In this document: positions 32,222 to 40,272 of the stretch, one piece after another | Numbering within the stretch: the first letter of the stretch is position 1 | Layout: every line of letters starts with the position of its first letter | Assembly: GCA_019448385.1 (NCBI GenBank) | Contig: JAGTXO010000006.1 | Coordinates: 744,001-808,000 of the forward strand | Source of the DNA: Diacronema lutheri | Lineage: Eukaryota; Haptophyta; Pavlovophyceae; Pavlovales; Pavlovaceae | Length of the DNA: 64,000 nt | Direction of reading: 5' to 3' | Position numbers and translations under genes: made by a program | The notes under the pieces: generated by a model | What the model was told of the DNA's origin: nothing | What the model saw: the letters and a program-made list of their open reading frames with translations, nothing else | Database searches by the model: none

Positions 32222-32295
32222 GTTGCCGTGGTCTAGTTGGTTATGACGCGCCCTCCACACGGGCGAGGTCCGCAGTTCGATCCTGTGTGGCAATA
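32222..32295 (+). tRNA. tRNA-Val (anticodon CAC)
   Basis: A complete cloverleaf can be drawn. Acceptor stem 32222-32228 pairs with 32288-32294 (two G-U pairs); D arm GTC/GAC at 32231-32247 has the usual TAGTTGG loop; anticodon stem CGCCC/GGGCG at 32249-32253 and 32261-32265 has a 7-nt loop with CAC at 32256-32258; the T arm CGCAG-TTCGATC-CTGTG is at 32271-32287; the discriminator is A32295. There is no intron. A TTTT run at 32298-32301 fits a Pol III terminator. Position 33 is C instead of the nearly universal U, so function should be verified. The A-box and B-box (GTTCGATCC) regions are intact. Confidence 0.8.
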
Positions 32296-32595
32296 TGTTT
32301 TGCTTGCCCGCGCAGTTGCGCTTCCGCCGATGAGTATCGTCGGAGGAGGACGGTCGCACGCCAGAGCACATGCATGCTCTGGGCCTGGCGCAAGCCTCAC
32401 GGGCGCCCCTGTACAACGGTCGGCCTTCCCTCGCCGGCCGGCCCTCCTCAGCGGTGGGCCGGCCCTTCTCGGCTGTCGCCCTGATCTTCGCGCCACGCGT
32501 CGCGCAGCGGCGGACCGCGCGCCGCGTCCCTCCGCCACACGGCAACAGGTCGGCCCATCGCCGAATCGACGCGTGAAAACCCTACGGCAAGCAAA
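32296..32595. other. Intergenic region after the tRNA
   Basis: 300 bp between tRNA-Val and the next coding region. Short repeated Pro/Gly-like strings (CGGCCGGCCCTCC, GGGCCGGCCCTTC) occur near 32440-32470. No gene or RNA was recognised. Confidence 0.4.
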
Positions 32596-33429
32596 ATGGC
32601 GCCGCCCACCCCCGACGGGCCGACGCGCGTCTTCGGGCGCCGACTGCCTCCGCCTCGTATGCGCACCCTTGGCCGCGCGCTCCTCCTCGCCGTCACCTTC
32701 GCTGCCGCCACCAGCCTCGACGCGGGCGCGCCCGCGCCGCGCCGGGCCGCACCGCGCCGGCCGGCGCACGTGCGCCGCGCCGCGGCGCGGCTCGCGTTGT
32801 CGCCGCTCGGCGGCGCATCGGACGCGCTGCCGCCGGCGGGCGGGCTGATGAACGCGATGCTCGGCGGCGCTTGGGACAACCGCACCGCCGTCGACGCGTG
32901 CGACGCGCTCGACCGCCTCGCTCGCGGCTCGTCCTCACGGCTTGCCGCGCTCGGCTCGGGTGCGCCGCCGCCGCCGCCGCCGCCGGCGCGCGTGCGCTCG
33001 GCGCTTGACACGGCGGCGTTCGCGCCTGCCTCGGCTGCTGCCGCCGCCGCCGCCGATGCCGACGCTGACGCGCTCCTCGAGCGTGCGCGCCAGCGGCGCG
33101 CGGGCGAGCTCGAGGCCGAGAACGCAAAGGAGATTGCGACGACGCTCAAGATGGCGGCGCTGTGGCCGACGCCGACCGGCCGGCTGTCTGAGCTGCTGCG
33201 CATCGAGCCGCTCATGTCGCGCACCACATCGCTCGGCCGCCGCTACCACGCGCTGCTCGCTGACGCGTACGAGGCGCTCGGCCAGCGCGAGCGCGCTCGC
33301 GGCGTGCGCCGGCTCGCGGGCTTGGCAGTCGACGGGTCGGCACCGATGGTCGGTCTCGGCGAGATCGAGCCCGGCGCCAACCCGGAGATGTCCAAGCTCT
33401 TCAGCAGCGGCGGAGACCCTTTGAACTAG
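32596..33429 (+). CDS. Leader-bearing protein of unknown function
   Basis: A 277-residue frame. The first ATG is at 32596; a second ATG at 32659 (MRTLGRALLLAVTFAAATS) gives a clear signal peptide at the very N-terminus and may be the true start. The Arg/Ala/Pro-rich region after the leader fits a plastid transit segment, and GGGL-type turns follow. The C-terminal half is helical and looks conserved: LEAENAKEIATTLKMAALW, IEPLMSRTTSLGRRYHALL and YEALGQRERARGVRRLAGLA, reminiscent of a single TPR-like hairpin. The family was not recognised. An organelle location is inferred from the leader only. Confidence 0.6.
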   Translation: MAPPTPDGPTRVFGRRLPPPRMRTLGRALLLAVTFAAATSLDAGAPAPRRAAPRRPAHVRRAAARLALSPLGGASDALPPAGGLMNAMLGGAWDNRTAVDACDALDRLARGSSSRLAALGSGAPPPPPPPARVRSALDTAAFAPASAAAAAAADADADALLERARQRRAGELEAENAKEIATTLKMAALWPTPTGRLSELLRIEPLMSRTTSLGRRYHALLADAYEALGQRERARGVRRLAGLAVDGSAPMVGLGEIEPGANPEMSKLFSSGGDPLN

Positions 33430-33555
33430 ATCCGACACTGTCATGCCGTGACGCGAGTCCCGGATTTTTCCGAAGAAAAGGGTAGGGTCCTGCCTGCCCG
33501 GGCCGGAACTCGCTCTGATCAGTGGAGCGATCGCCCCCCTCGTCGGGCAGCAGAC

Positions 33556-34114
33556 ATGGGCGTCGTCGTGACGGGGACCGCGCTCTTCTACGGGCTCGGG
33601 TTGCTGGCGATGCTTATCACATACTTCATGCCCTCCAACAAGGACAAGGGGTGCGGCGCGCACGTTGCGCACCGCGCTTCCCACGCCGCTCGCCGCTCGC
33701 GCCGGCCTCCAGCCGCACGCGCGCTCGCCTCGCGCGCCGCGCGCTCGGGCTCGGGGCCGATCGCCTCGCCCGCCGCGCTGGCCCGCCGCTCGCCGTACAG
33801 GTTGACGGCGACGCTCGTGGTGCTCACCACCGTCTGCACCTGGCTCTTGTGCGCGCGCGCGGCAGCGCGCGCGCGGCTGCGCGCGCGCGGCGCGACGATC
33901 GCCACCACCGCAAGCTGCCGCCGCCGCCGTTGCTGCGTCCGTTGTGGCGCGTGCGTCGATGCCCTTCGTCGCCTTCGGCGCTCACGCGCGCGCGTACTGC
34001 TCGCTGCCCGCCCGCACGCTCCTCAACGTGCGCAGGTGGCTCATCACCTTCATGGTGCAGGTGAACCCGCTCATTTACCCGATCATGCCCGTCGCGGAGG
34101 TGGCCGTCGAGTAG
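33556..34114 (+). CDS. V-type proton ATPase subunit e
   Basis: Three small exons, 33556-33650, 33801-33848 and 34036-34114, sum to exactly 74 codons including the stop (73 residues; the family is about 70-80). Junctions are AAGGG|GTGCGG ... TACAG|G and CTCTT|GTGCGC ... GCGCAG|G. The spliced product has two transmembrane helices: VVVTGTALFYGLGLLAMLIT and LTATLVVLTTVCTWLLWLIT. The ending FMVQVNPLIYPIMPVAE is the family signature (NPLI.P). Subunit e sits in the membrane V0 sector. Most of the locus is intron, and the middle exon is only 48 nt, so it would be missed without splicing. Confidence 0.88.
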
Positions 34115-34939
34115 CGGCGCGCCTCCGCCTCGCCTCGCCCGCCGTGGTTGGCGTGGACCTACCCCAACCCACTCGCCGTGCGAGTGGCGGGATGGTGGCG
34201 TGCCAGCGACGCTGCCACGCCTGTGACGCACCGGGGCGCAAAGAGGGTCGAGCACACGCGCGCGAGCGGGTCAAAGTTCGCGTTCCAGCACGTTGCCACG
34301 TCAGCCGGCGGCAACCGTGCCGACTTCTCATGCCGTCCAGCTGCCTGCCGTAATTTGACGAGAGCATGAGCTTGCCGATGTGCGCGCGCGCCATGTGGAT
34401 CCGCTTGCGACCCTCGGCGTTGAGGTGCGCGTTCCTCGTCTGCTTTCTCGCCGTCAATCTGCGCCTGCGTTCAGGAGCTGTTGTTTCTGGGCGGGAAAGG
34501 CCACGAGGATGGCGGCCGCCGGCGCCGGAGGCCAAGACGACGCGGGGCGTGAAGTGCGGGCGTACGCGCTGCGACACCGTGGCACGCTTGAGGGCGTGCC
34601 GCCTCCTCAACGTCTACACACCGACGAGCAGGGAGGACGGTGGTGGGGTCGGGATGGCGCTGGCCGATCCGGCCACGTCCCGTGTAGTTCCGCCGAGGGC
34701 CCGAGCTTGCACAGCGTCGCGTGCGGCCTCAGCCCGAAGCATTGCCAGCTCGGCACGGCGACCATCCAGGCCATGCACGTCCAGCTCTATGCCTTTGCCA
34801 CGGCGAACATCGGAAACGGCATCGTCCGTGGGTCGACCCTAGGACGGGTGAGATGAAGCTCATCAAGCTGGGCGTCTCGCTCTTCACCGGCGGGCACACC
34901 AATGGGCGCATCGCAAAGCGCATACACCGGTGCCCACGA
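34115..34939. other. Intergenic region upstream of the first Fanzor locus
   Basis: 825 bp without a supported gene. Short open frames on both strands (for example GRKRIHMARAHIGKLML on the minus strand near 34400) look partly protein-like but have no start, splice pattern or recognised family. They could be fossil coding sequence carried by, or disrupted by, the adjacent element. Confidence 0.4.
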
Positions 34940-35344
34940 GTTCGGCCTGCGTCTGGGCCCGGACATTGCCCCGTCCAAACTCCTGGGCCCAGACGCAATG
35001 TTCGGCCTGCGTCTGGGCCCGGACATTGCCCCGTCCGGCTAACGTACGACTCGGGCGCGGCCGCACACTCGTACGAGTGTGCGTCCACGCCCGAGTCGGT
35101 TGGCAGCACTGAGACCATGCCCGGGCGCTCGGCGCGCGTGCGCGGTCGACCGCATCGTGAGTATCGCCGCGCGGACGCGCTTTCGGCAAGCGGGGCGGCG
35201 GCACGCTCCACTGTTCCGACTCGACGCACACTCGAACCGGCCTCGTACATCCGCCGGACGCACACTCAAACCGTCCGGACTTGCGGCGCGCTGTGTGTTC
35301 GACCCGCCGCCGCCGCCATCCACCCAGTTCGGCGGCGCTCGACC
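34940..35344. repeat. Direct repeat and palindromes upstream of Fanzor gene 1
   Basis: A 37-bp direct repeat occurs at 34940-34976 and 35000-35036. Between the copies, 34985-34997 (GGGCCCAGACGCA) is the reverse complement of a part of each copy, so a hairpin can form with either. At 35048-35097 lies a 50-bp palindrome: outer arms GACTCGGGCG/CGCCCGAGTC and a perfect 20-bp inner palindrome at 35063-35082. Near 35223-35273 the string GACGCACACTC recurs. The cluster sits directly before the Fanzor start codon and may be the left end of the mobile element, a promoter, or both. Confidence 0.75.
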
Positions 35345-38300
35345 ATGACGGCGCGGCTCCTGCCCGTCACGCTCGCCATCGCCGCCTGCTTTGGCGCGGC
35401 GCGCGGCACAGGGCTGCTCGACACCGCGCCGCTCGCCCTCTCCGCGTCTTCGTCTTCGGCCTCGCCTCTCGCCGACGCCGTCTCAGCCGTCGCGCTGCGG
35501 CCCGCCGACATGCTCGCCGGCGGCACCGTCGTTCCGAGCCTGCGCAACGTCGGCGGCATCGTGGCGCGATCCGCATCCTCCGCTCTGCTCGCCGACGCCA
35601 AGGACGGCCGCCCGTACGCGCCGCCCGACGGCGGCGCGCGCCGCACGGCGCAGGCGTCGCGGCCGCCGCCGTCGCCGTTCGCGTCGATCGTGCACGAGCG
35701 CCGACGCAGCCGGCGGGAGCGCCGGCAGGAGGCGCTCGCAGCGCGGCGGCGGGCGAGGCGGCTCTGCCACCGCCGGCTCTGCACGAGCGCGCGCGTGCCG
35801 CTGCGCGCGCGAGCGGCGCGCGGCGCGCGCGCTGCTGCGCTCGCGCTGTGCTGCGCAGGCCTGGCGTGCTCAACCGCGTGCATGGCCGGCGGCTGCGCGA
35901 CCGTCGCGCTCCCGCCAATCGCCGCCGAGCTCGCCTTGCTTGCCAAGCTGAGCGCGCGCGCCGCGTGCGAGTGGGCGCTCGCCGGAGGCGTTTTACGCGA
36001 CGGCGCGATCGCGGCTGCCAGCGCGTTGGCGCAGGTGTGGGCGACGACGCGGCTGCACACCGCCGCCCTCGCGATGCTCGGCGGCGGCCGCCGCCGCCGC
36101 CACGAGCCTGCGCGCGGCGCGCGCGCTACAGCGCTCGCGCTGTGCCGCGCAGGCCTGGCGTGCTCAAGCGCGTGCATGGCCGGCCGCTGCGCGGCCGTCG
36201 CGCTCCCGCCAATCGCCGCCGGGCTCGCCGTGCTTGCCAAGCTGAGCGCGCGCGCCGCGTGCGAGTGGGCGCTCGCTGGAGGCGTTTCACGCGACGGCGC
36301 GATCGCGGCTGCCAGCGCGTTGGCGCAGGTGTGGGCGACGACGCGGCTGCACACCGCCGCCCACGCGATGCTCGGCGGCGGCCGCCGCCGCCACGAGCCT
36401 GCGCGCGGCGCGGACGCTTGCGCGCGAGCGAGCGACGAGGCGTCCGCGCCCGCGCCCGAGCCGTGCGCGCAGTACGGCGCGTGCGAGCCTCCACACGCCG
36501 CCGGCGAACGCGGGTCGCGCTGCGATTCGCGCTCGCGCGTGCCGCCGCGCGAGCAACCGCCGCGCGTTTGGCCGCCGTTCCTCCTCTCCGAGCCGCGATG
36601 CGACTTTCGGCGCTACCTCTACCAAGGCGGGATCGAGCGGCTGGAGCATTACGTCGGCGCGCACAGGACCGACATGGTGATGGCCCACCTCGCCGAGCAG
36701 GACAAGTTGTACGCCAAGAACTGCGACGAGATGGGCCAGCCACGCATGCGCACTGCCGTGCAGCTCGCGGCGGCGGCGGCTGCGCGCGCTTCCGACGCTG
36801 CGCGCAGCGCCGCCGCCGCGCTGCCCGCGCCCGCCGCGCCGCTGCCGGCCGCCGCGCCGCCTGCCGCCGAGCCCGCGCCGCACGCCGAGGCCGAAGTGTG
36901 TGGCGAGTGCGAGCCGGGCGCGCCACGAGCGTGCGCCGATGGCGGCGAGGCGGAGGCGCGCGCCGGCGCAGCTCGCGCCGACCGCTCGCCGCTGCCGCCC
37001 GCCGCTGCTGCCGACGCACGCGCAACGGCGGGCGCGCGTGCGCCGCGCATGCCGTCGCGCCGCGCGTGCGGTGCGCGCTGCGCGCACGGCTGCGCTGCCA
37101 CGGGCGGCGATGAGCGCGCGAGCCGTGCAGCCACCGGTGCGACCAGCTGCGCTGACGCCTCCTCTGACGCCTCCTCCTCGGGCGAATCCCTCTACGCGGG
37201 CTCGGACTCTGACTCCGACAGCGGCGACGGCGGTGGCGGGCGCGGCGGCGGGCGCGGCGGCGGGCGCGGTGGGCGCGGCGGGCGTGGCGGACGCGGCGGA
37301 CGCGGCGGACGCGGCGGACGCGGCGGACGCGGCGGACGCGGCGGACGCGGCGCCGGTGGCGGCGGTGGCGGCGGTGGCGGCGCCGGCGGCGGCGGTGGCG
37401 GGCGTGGTGGCGGGCCACCGCGGAAGCGGCGGCGGCACGTGCGCGCCACGCAGCGGACGAACGCGCTCGACGACGCGGACCGCGCCCAGTCCATCAAGCT
37501 GCAGCTGAAGACCATCGTGCGCCCCGCCTACCTACAGCGCCTGCAGGACTTTGCGGTCAAATTTGACCGCATCGCCGCGCTCGCGATCGAGGTCGGCGTC
37601 GACTTTGCCGAGCGCGCGCTGCGCTCCGGCGAGGAGCTGCCCGCCGTGTGGACGGAGTCCTACTGGAGGGCGGTCATCTGGGCCGTGACGCGGAGGGCAA
37701 ACGCGACAGGCGCGCCTCCGCAGCACGGCCAGCTCGGCGCTGACCTCGCGGACTTTGCCGGCGCGCACCACGCCGTGCTCGCGGCGGGCGGGCCGATCGA
37801 GGTCGCGTACATGAGCGAGCCGCTTGGCTTCCTCGCCGCGCAGCTCACGACCAACTACGTGAACCACGTGCGCACGTCGGGCCTGTACGGCGCGCTCGAG
37901 GCGCTCGTCAAGGTGCACCTCGCGAGGGCCACGCGCGCCGAGCAGGTTGCTGCGGCTGGGCTCGCCGCGCCGCCGGCCGGCAACGGCGCGCTGTCCGCAC
38001 AGACGATGCGGCACGCGCGCCGCCGCTGCACGCGGCTCATCTGGCGCGGCCAGATCGACGACGCGTCGCTGCCCGCGGCGCTGCGCGACGACGACGACCT
38101 GCTGCGCGAAGTGCTGCCCGCTTGGGAGCTCTTTGACGCCGACTACGATGGCGACCACAACATGGGTTGGTACCTCAATCGCCCGCCGGGCGAGAGCAAC
38201 AACGTGGGCGACGGGTACAGGGCGATGCTCCGCGTGCTCGACGCCGCGCGGCAGGCCAACGGCGACAAGCCGATCGGCCCGAAGCGCCTTCCGGGCAAGA

Positions 38301-39442
38301 AGAGCCTCATCGTCGGCCACTTCCTCCGCATCGACGCCGAATTCCTGCAGCAGTGGCTGCGCTGCACCGAGGACTTTGTGCGGGCGTTTGGCAGAGGCTG
38401 CGACGCGGGGAGGCCGATCACCGCAGGCAGCAACCGCACGCGCATCTTCAACGTGGTGTTCAAGATGGACGTGTCGCGCGCGCTCCGGCGCGCCAACCGC
38501 GCGGGTGGCCACGTCTCGTCGATCCAGACGGACGGCAAGGCCGCGTCCGTCCTGCGCACGTGCGACGCGCCGCTCGCGAGTCGCCTTGGCGGGCGCGACG
38601 AGCTCGGGCGCACCGACTACCTCGACCGCGAGACGCTGCGCCGCTACACGCCCGAGCACATCGTCGTGTTCGACCCGGGCAAGAACAAGCTCTTCTTCGC
38701 GTGGGCGTGCGCGCTGTTCGGCGCGACGCGTCCGCGCACGCTCAGCTGGTCGGCGGCGCGGCACCGGCGGCTCGCCGGCGAGCGCCGCGCGACGGAGCAG
38801 ATGCTGCGGCGCAAGAAGATGACGGTCGTGCGCGGCGACCCGCAGCGCCGCTCGATCGCGCAGCTCGAGGAGGCGCTCGCGGGCCGCGACGGCCACAGCG
38901 CGCCGCTGCTCAACGAGGACGAGCGCCGCGAGGCGCGCGAGCTGCTGCGAGGCGCGTACGGGCACGAGTGGTTCCGCACGCACCGCATGCACGCCTACTC
39001 CAACCACCAGCGCGCGCACAGCAGGATGGTCGACGCGTTCGCGGCGACGTACGGCGGGCTGGGCGAGGTCGTGATCGCGGTCGGCGACTGGAGTCTGCAG
39101 CTGCACTACCCCAAGTTTGGCAAGTGGCACGAGCGCGGCAAGATGCCGTCGCAGACGATGGGCATCGTCGACGCCTTCCGCGCGCGCGGCTACACGATCG
39201 GCTTCATCGACGAGAGCTACACGTCGCAGGACTGCAGCAAGTGCGACGGCAAGAGCTGCTGCGACTTCTTCACCAAGACGCGCCGGCAGGTCCGCGTGCG
39301 CAAGCACGACCCGTCGAGCCCGATGACCAACCGCGTCGTCAAGACGCTCGTGCGCTGCGCGTGGTGCCGAACCATCTTTGACCGTGACTTCAACGCCGCG
39401 CGCAACATCTACAAGAAGGCGCTCGAGCTGCGCGGGCCGTGA
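35345..39442 (+). CDS. Fanzor (eukaryotic TnpB-like RNA-guided DNA endonuclease), long form with RGG tract
   Basis: A 1365-residue frame from ATG 35345 without introns. The C-terminal ~630 residues carry the nuclease. RuvC-I is IVVFDPGKNKLFFAW with D1110. The RuvC-II strand is VVIAVGDWSLQLH, where the glutamate of bacterial TnpB is replaced (Gly, then D1248); E1290 in GFIDESYTSQ, 42 residues later, is the likely substitute seen in Fanzors. The zinc ribbon has C1297/C1300 and C1338/C1341. RuvC-III is FDRDFNAARNIYKKAL with D1348. Before the core lie a duplicated Ala/Leu-rich module (residues ~160-355), a segment CDFRRYLYQGGIERLEHYV, an acidic Ser stretch, an RGG-rich tract (about residues 623-692) and a basic PPRKRRRHVR, a probable NLS. 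The true start could be downstream. The family cuts DNA using a guide RNA encoded nearby. Confidence 0.9.
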   Translation: MTARLLPVTLAIAACFGAARGTGLLDTAPLALSASSSSASPLADAVSAVALRPADMLAGGTVVPSLRNVGGIVARSASSALLADAKDGRPYAPPDGGARRTAQASRPPPSPFASIVHERRRSRRERRQEALAARRRARRLCHRRLCTSARVPLRARAARGARAAALALCCAGLACSTACMAGGCATVALPPIAAELALLAKLSARAACEWALAGGVLRDGAIAAASALAQVWATTRLHTAALAMLGGGRRRRHEPARGARATALALCRAGLACSSACMAGRCAAVALPPIAAGLAVLAKLSARAACEWALAGGVSRDGAIAAASALAQVWATTRLHTAAHAMLGGGRRRHEPARGADACARASDEASAPAPEPCAQYGACEPPHAAGERGSRCDSRSRVPPREQPPRVWPPFLLSEPRCDFRRYLYQGGIERLEHYVGAHRTDMVMAHLAEQDKLYAKNCDEMGQPRMRTAVQLAAAAAARASDAARSAAAALPAPAAPLPAAAPPAAEPAPHAEAEVCGECEPGAPRACADGGEAEARAGAARADRSPLPPAAAADARATAGARAPRMPSRRACGARCAHGCAATGGDERASRAATGATSCADASSDASSSGESLYAGSDSDSDSGDGGGGRGGGRGGGRGGRGGRGGRGGRGGRGGRGGRGGRGGRGAGGGGGGGGGAGGGGGGRGGGPPRKRRRHVRATQRTNALDDADRAQSIKLQLKTIVRPAYLQRLQDFAVKFDRIAALAIEVGVDFAERALRSGEELPAVWTESYWRAVIWAVTRRANATGAPPQHGQLGADLADFAGAHHAVLAAGGPIEVAYMSEPLGFLAAQLTTNYVNHVRTSGLYGALEALVKVHLARATRAEQVAAAGLAAPPAGNGALSAQTMRHARRRCTRLIWRGQIDDASLPAALRDDDDLLREVLPAWELFDADYDGDHNMGWYLNRPPGESNNVGDGYRAMLRVLDAARQANGDKPIGPKRLPGKKSLIVGHFLRIDAEFLQQWLRCTEDFVRAFGRGCDAGRPITAGSNRTRIFNVVFKMDVSRALRRANRAGGHVSSIQTDGKAASVLRTCDAPLASRLGGRDELGRTDYLDRETLRRYTPEHIVVFDPGKNKLFFAWACALFGATRPRTLSWSAARHRRLAGERRATEQMLRRKKMTVVRGDPQRRSIAQLEEALAGRDGHSAPLLNEDERREARELLRGAYGHEWFRTHRMHAYSNHQRAHSRMVDAFAATYGGLGEVVIAVGDWSLQLHYPKFGKWHERGKMPSQTMGIVDAFRARGYTIGFIDESYTSQDCSKCDGKSCCDFFTKTRRQVRVRKHDPSSPMTNRVVKTLVRCAWCRTIFDRDFNAARNIYKKALELRGP
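35821..36411 (+). repeat. Tandem 294-bp duplication inside Fanzor gene 1
   Basis: Two copies, about 35821-36114 and 36115-36411, keep the reading frame and differ at scattered positions (for example ACSTACMAGGCATVALPP versus ACSSACMAGRCAAVALPP). Each encodes about 98 residues ending LGGGRRR(R)HEPARGA. The divergence is low, so the duplication is recent. The segment is moderately hydrophobic, which is odd for a nuclease. Confidence 0.9.
37211..37422 (+). repeat. Gly/Arg-coding low-complexity tract in Fanzor gene 1
   Basis: Short GGCGGACGC-type units repeat in tandem and encode GGRGGRGG modules followed by poly-Gly with Arg. Such RGG boxes bind RNA and promote condensates. The same bases could also form G-rich DNA structures. 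A basic cluster KRRRHVR follows at once. Confidence 0.9.
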
Positions 39443-39447
39443 GCGAC

Positions 39448-40105
39448 GGGGCTGCCGCCGGACACGAGCGCGCGCGCGCGCGCACCGCGCGCTCGTGTCC
39501 GGCGGCGCAGCCCCCTCGCCGCTCGCTCGCGCCCGAGCTGACGCGCGCGGCCGCGCGCGTGGCGAGCTCCTCCGCTCGCCACGCACGCGGTTGCCGACGC
39601 GCGCTCGCGCAAGCACCACCACCACGCCGCAAGGCGCACAGACCTGCACGCTCCGTACGGCGGCGCTGCTGTCGGAGGCAAGTTGCTTGCCCCCAGCAGC
39701 AGGCCGTCGGGCCGATCCGCCCCGTGCATGTGCACGGGGCGGTCGGGCACTTGGGTTACCGCGTCCGCGGATCGCGCGCGCACAGGCGCGCGCGGCTGCG
39801 TTCGCGCACAGGCCGCTACTAGGTGTGCGGTCCCCTCTGCTCGGAGTTTGCGCCGATGGCACAGGCCGCCGGCGTCACGCAAACGAGGTCACATCGTCTG
39901 CCGCAGTTTGGGCTCGCCCATTTTGGGCGAGCCCAGCTGTGGGCCCCCGGCCGCGCTGGCCGGGGGCGCGTTGCTTTCTGGATGCGGCGGCCCCAGAGAG
40001 CGCGCCCCTGCCCCTGCGGTCGGCGCGCGTGCGCGCGCCGACCGCAGGGGCCAGGGTTGCGATCATGTATGGGGCGCACAGGCGCCCTATATATGCGTAG
40101 GGCGC
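39448..40105 (+). other. Array of inverted repeats downstream of Fanzor gene 1; candidate guide-RNA (fRNA/omegaRNA) and element end
   Basis: Starting 6 nt after the stop codon, at least nine hairpins follow one another: 39448-39514 (8 bp, GC bulge, about 19 bp); 39541-39560 (perfect 20-bp palindrome); 39558-39583 (10-bp arms); 39665-39700 (7 + 6 bp); 39712-39747 (core 12-bp arms, 2-nt loop); 39909-39935 (12-bp arms, TTT loop); 39943-39967 (10-bp arms); 40011-40050 (19-bp arms, 2-nt loop, extendable to 40006-40056 with one mismatch); 40082-40105 (8-bp arms). No protein-coding exon is supported here. In TnpB and Fanzor elements the guide RNA is transcribed from this 3' non-coding side, so some of these stems may be its scaffold; the outermost may mark the transposon end. 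This role is inference. Confidence 0.55.
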
Positions 40106-40272
40106 GTCAAGGCTGCTCGCCTCGCGCGCTGCGCCCGCGCCCGTGCGTGGGCGTCGAGTCCCCTGGGCGTGCGGTCGCGCGTCCGACTCAACACGGCGCA
40201 GCGGTTCGTACGTATGCCTGCTGACTGAAATAGCTGGAGGGGGCAGCCGGCAGCGCCTGCGTGGGCAGCCTG

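Noticed and set aside
34083-34610. Minus-strand stretch with ARKQTR, reminiscent of a histone H3 tail
   Set aside because: Only a few residues agree and no histone fold follows; chance similarity in an Arg-rich frame.
37532-39862. Long open frame on the minus strand across the Fanzor nuclease domain
   Set aside because: It is Arg/Ala/Val-rich, has no recognisable domain and mirrors the conserved plus-strand RuvC frame; high GC content leaves antisense frames open.
39448-40105. Hairpins as an array of tRNA or other classical RNA genes
   Set aside because: None folds into a cloverleaf or shows A/B boxes; arms are near-perfect inverted repeats with very short loops.
34940-40105. Terminal inverted repeats joining both ends of the Fanzor 1 element
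   Set aside because: Left-side and right-side repeats were compared by eye and no convincing shared terminal sequence or target-site duplication was found.
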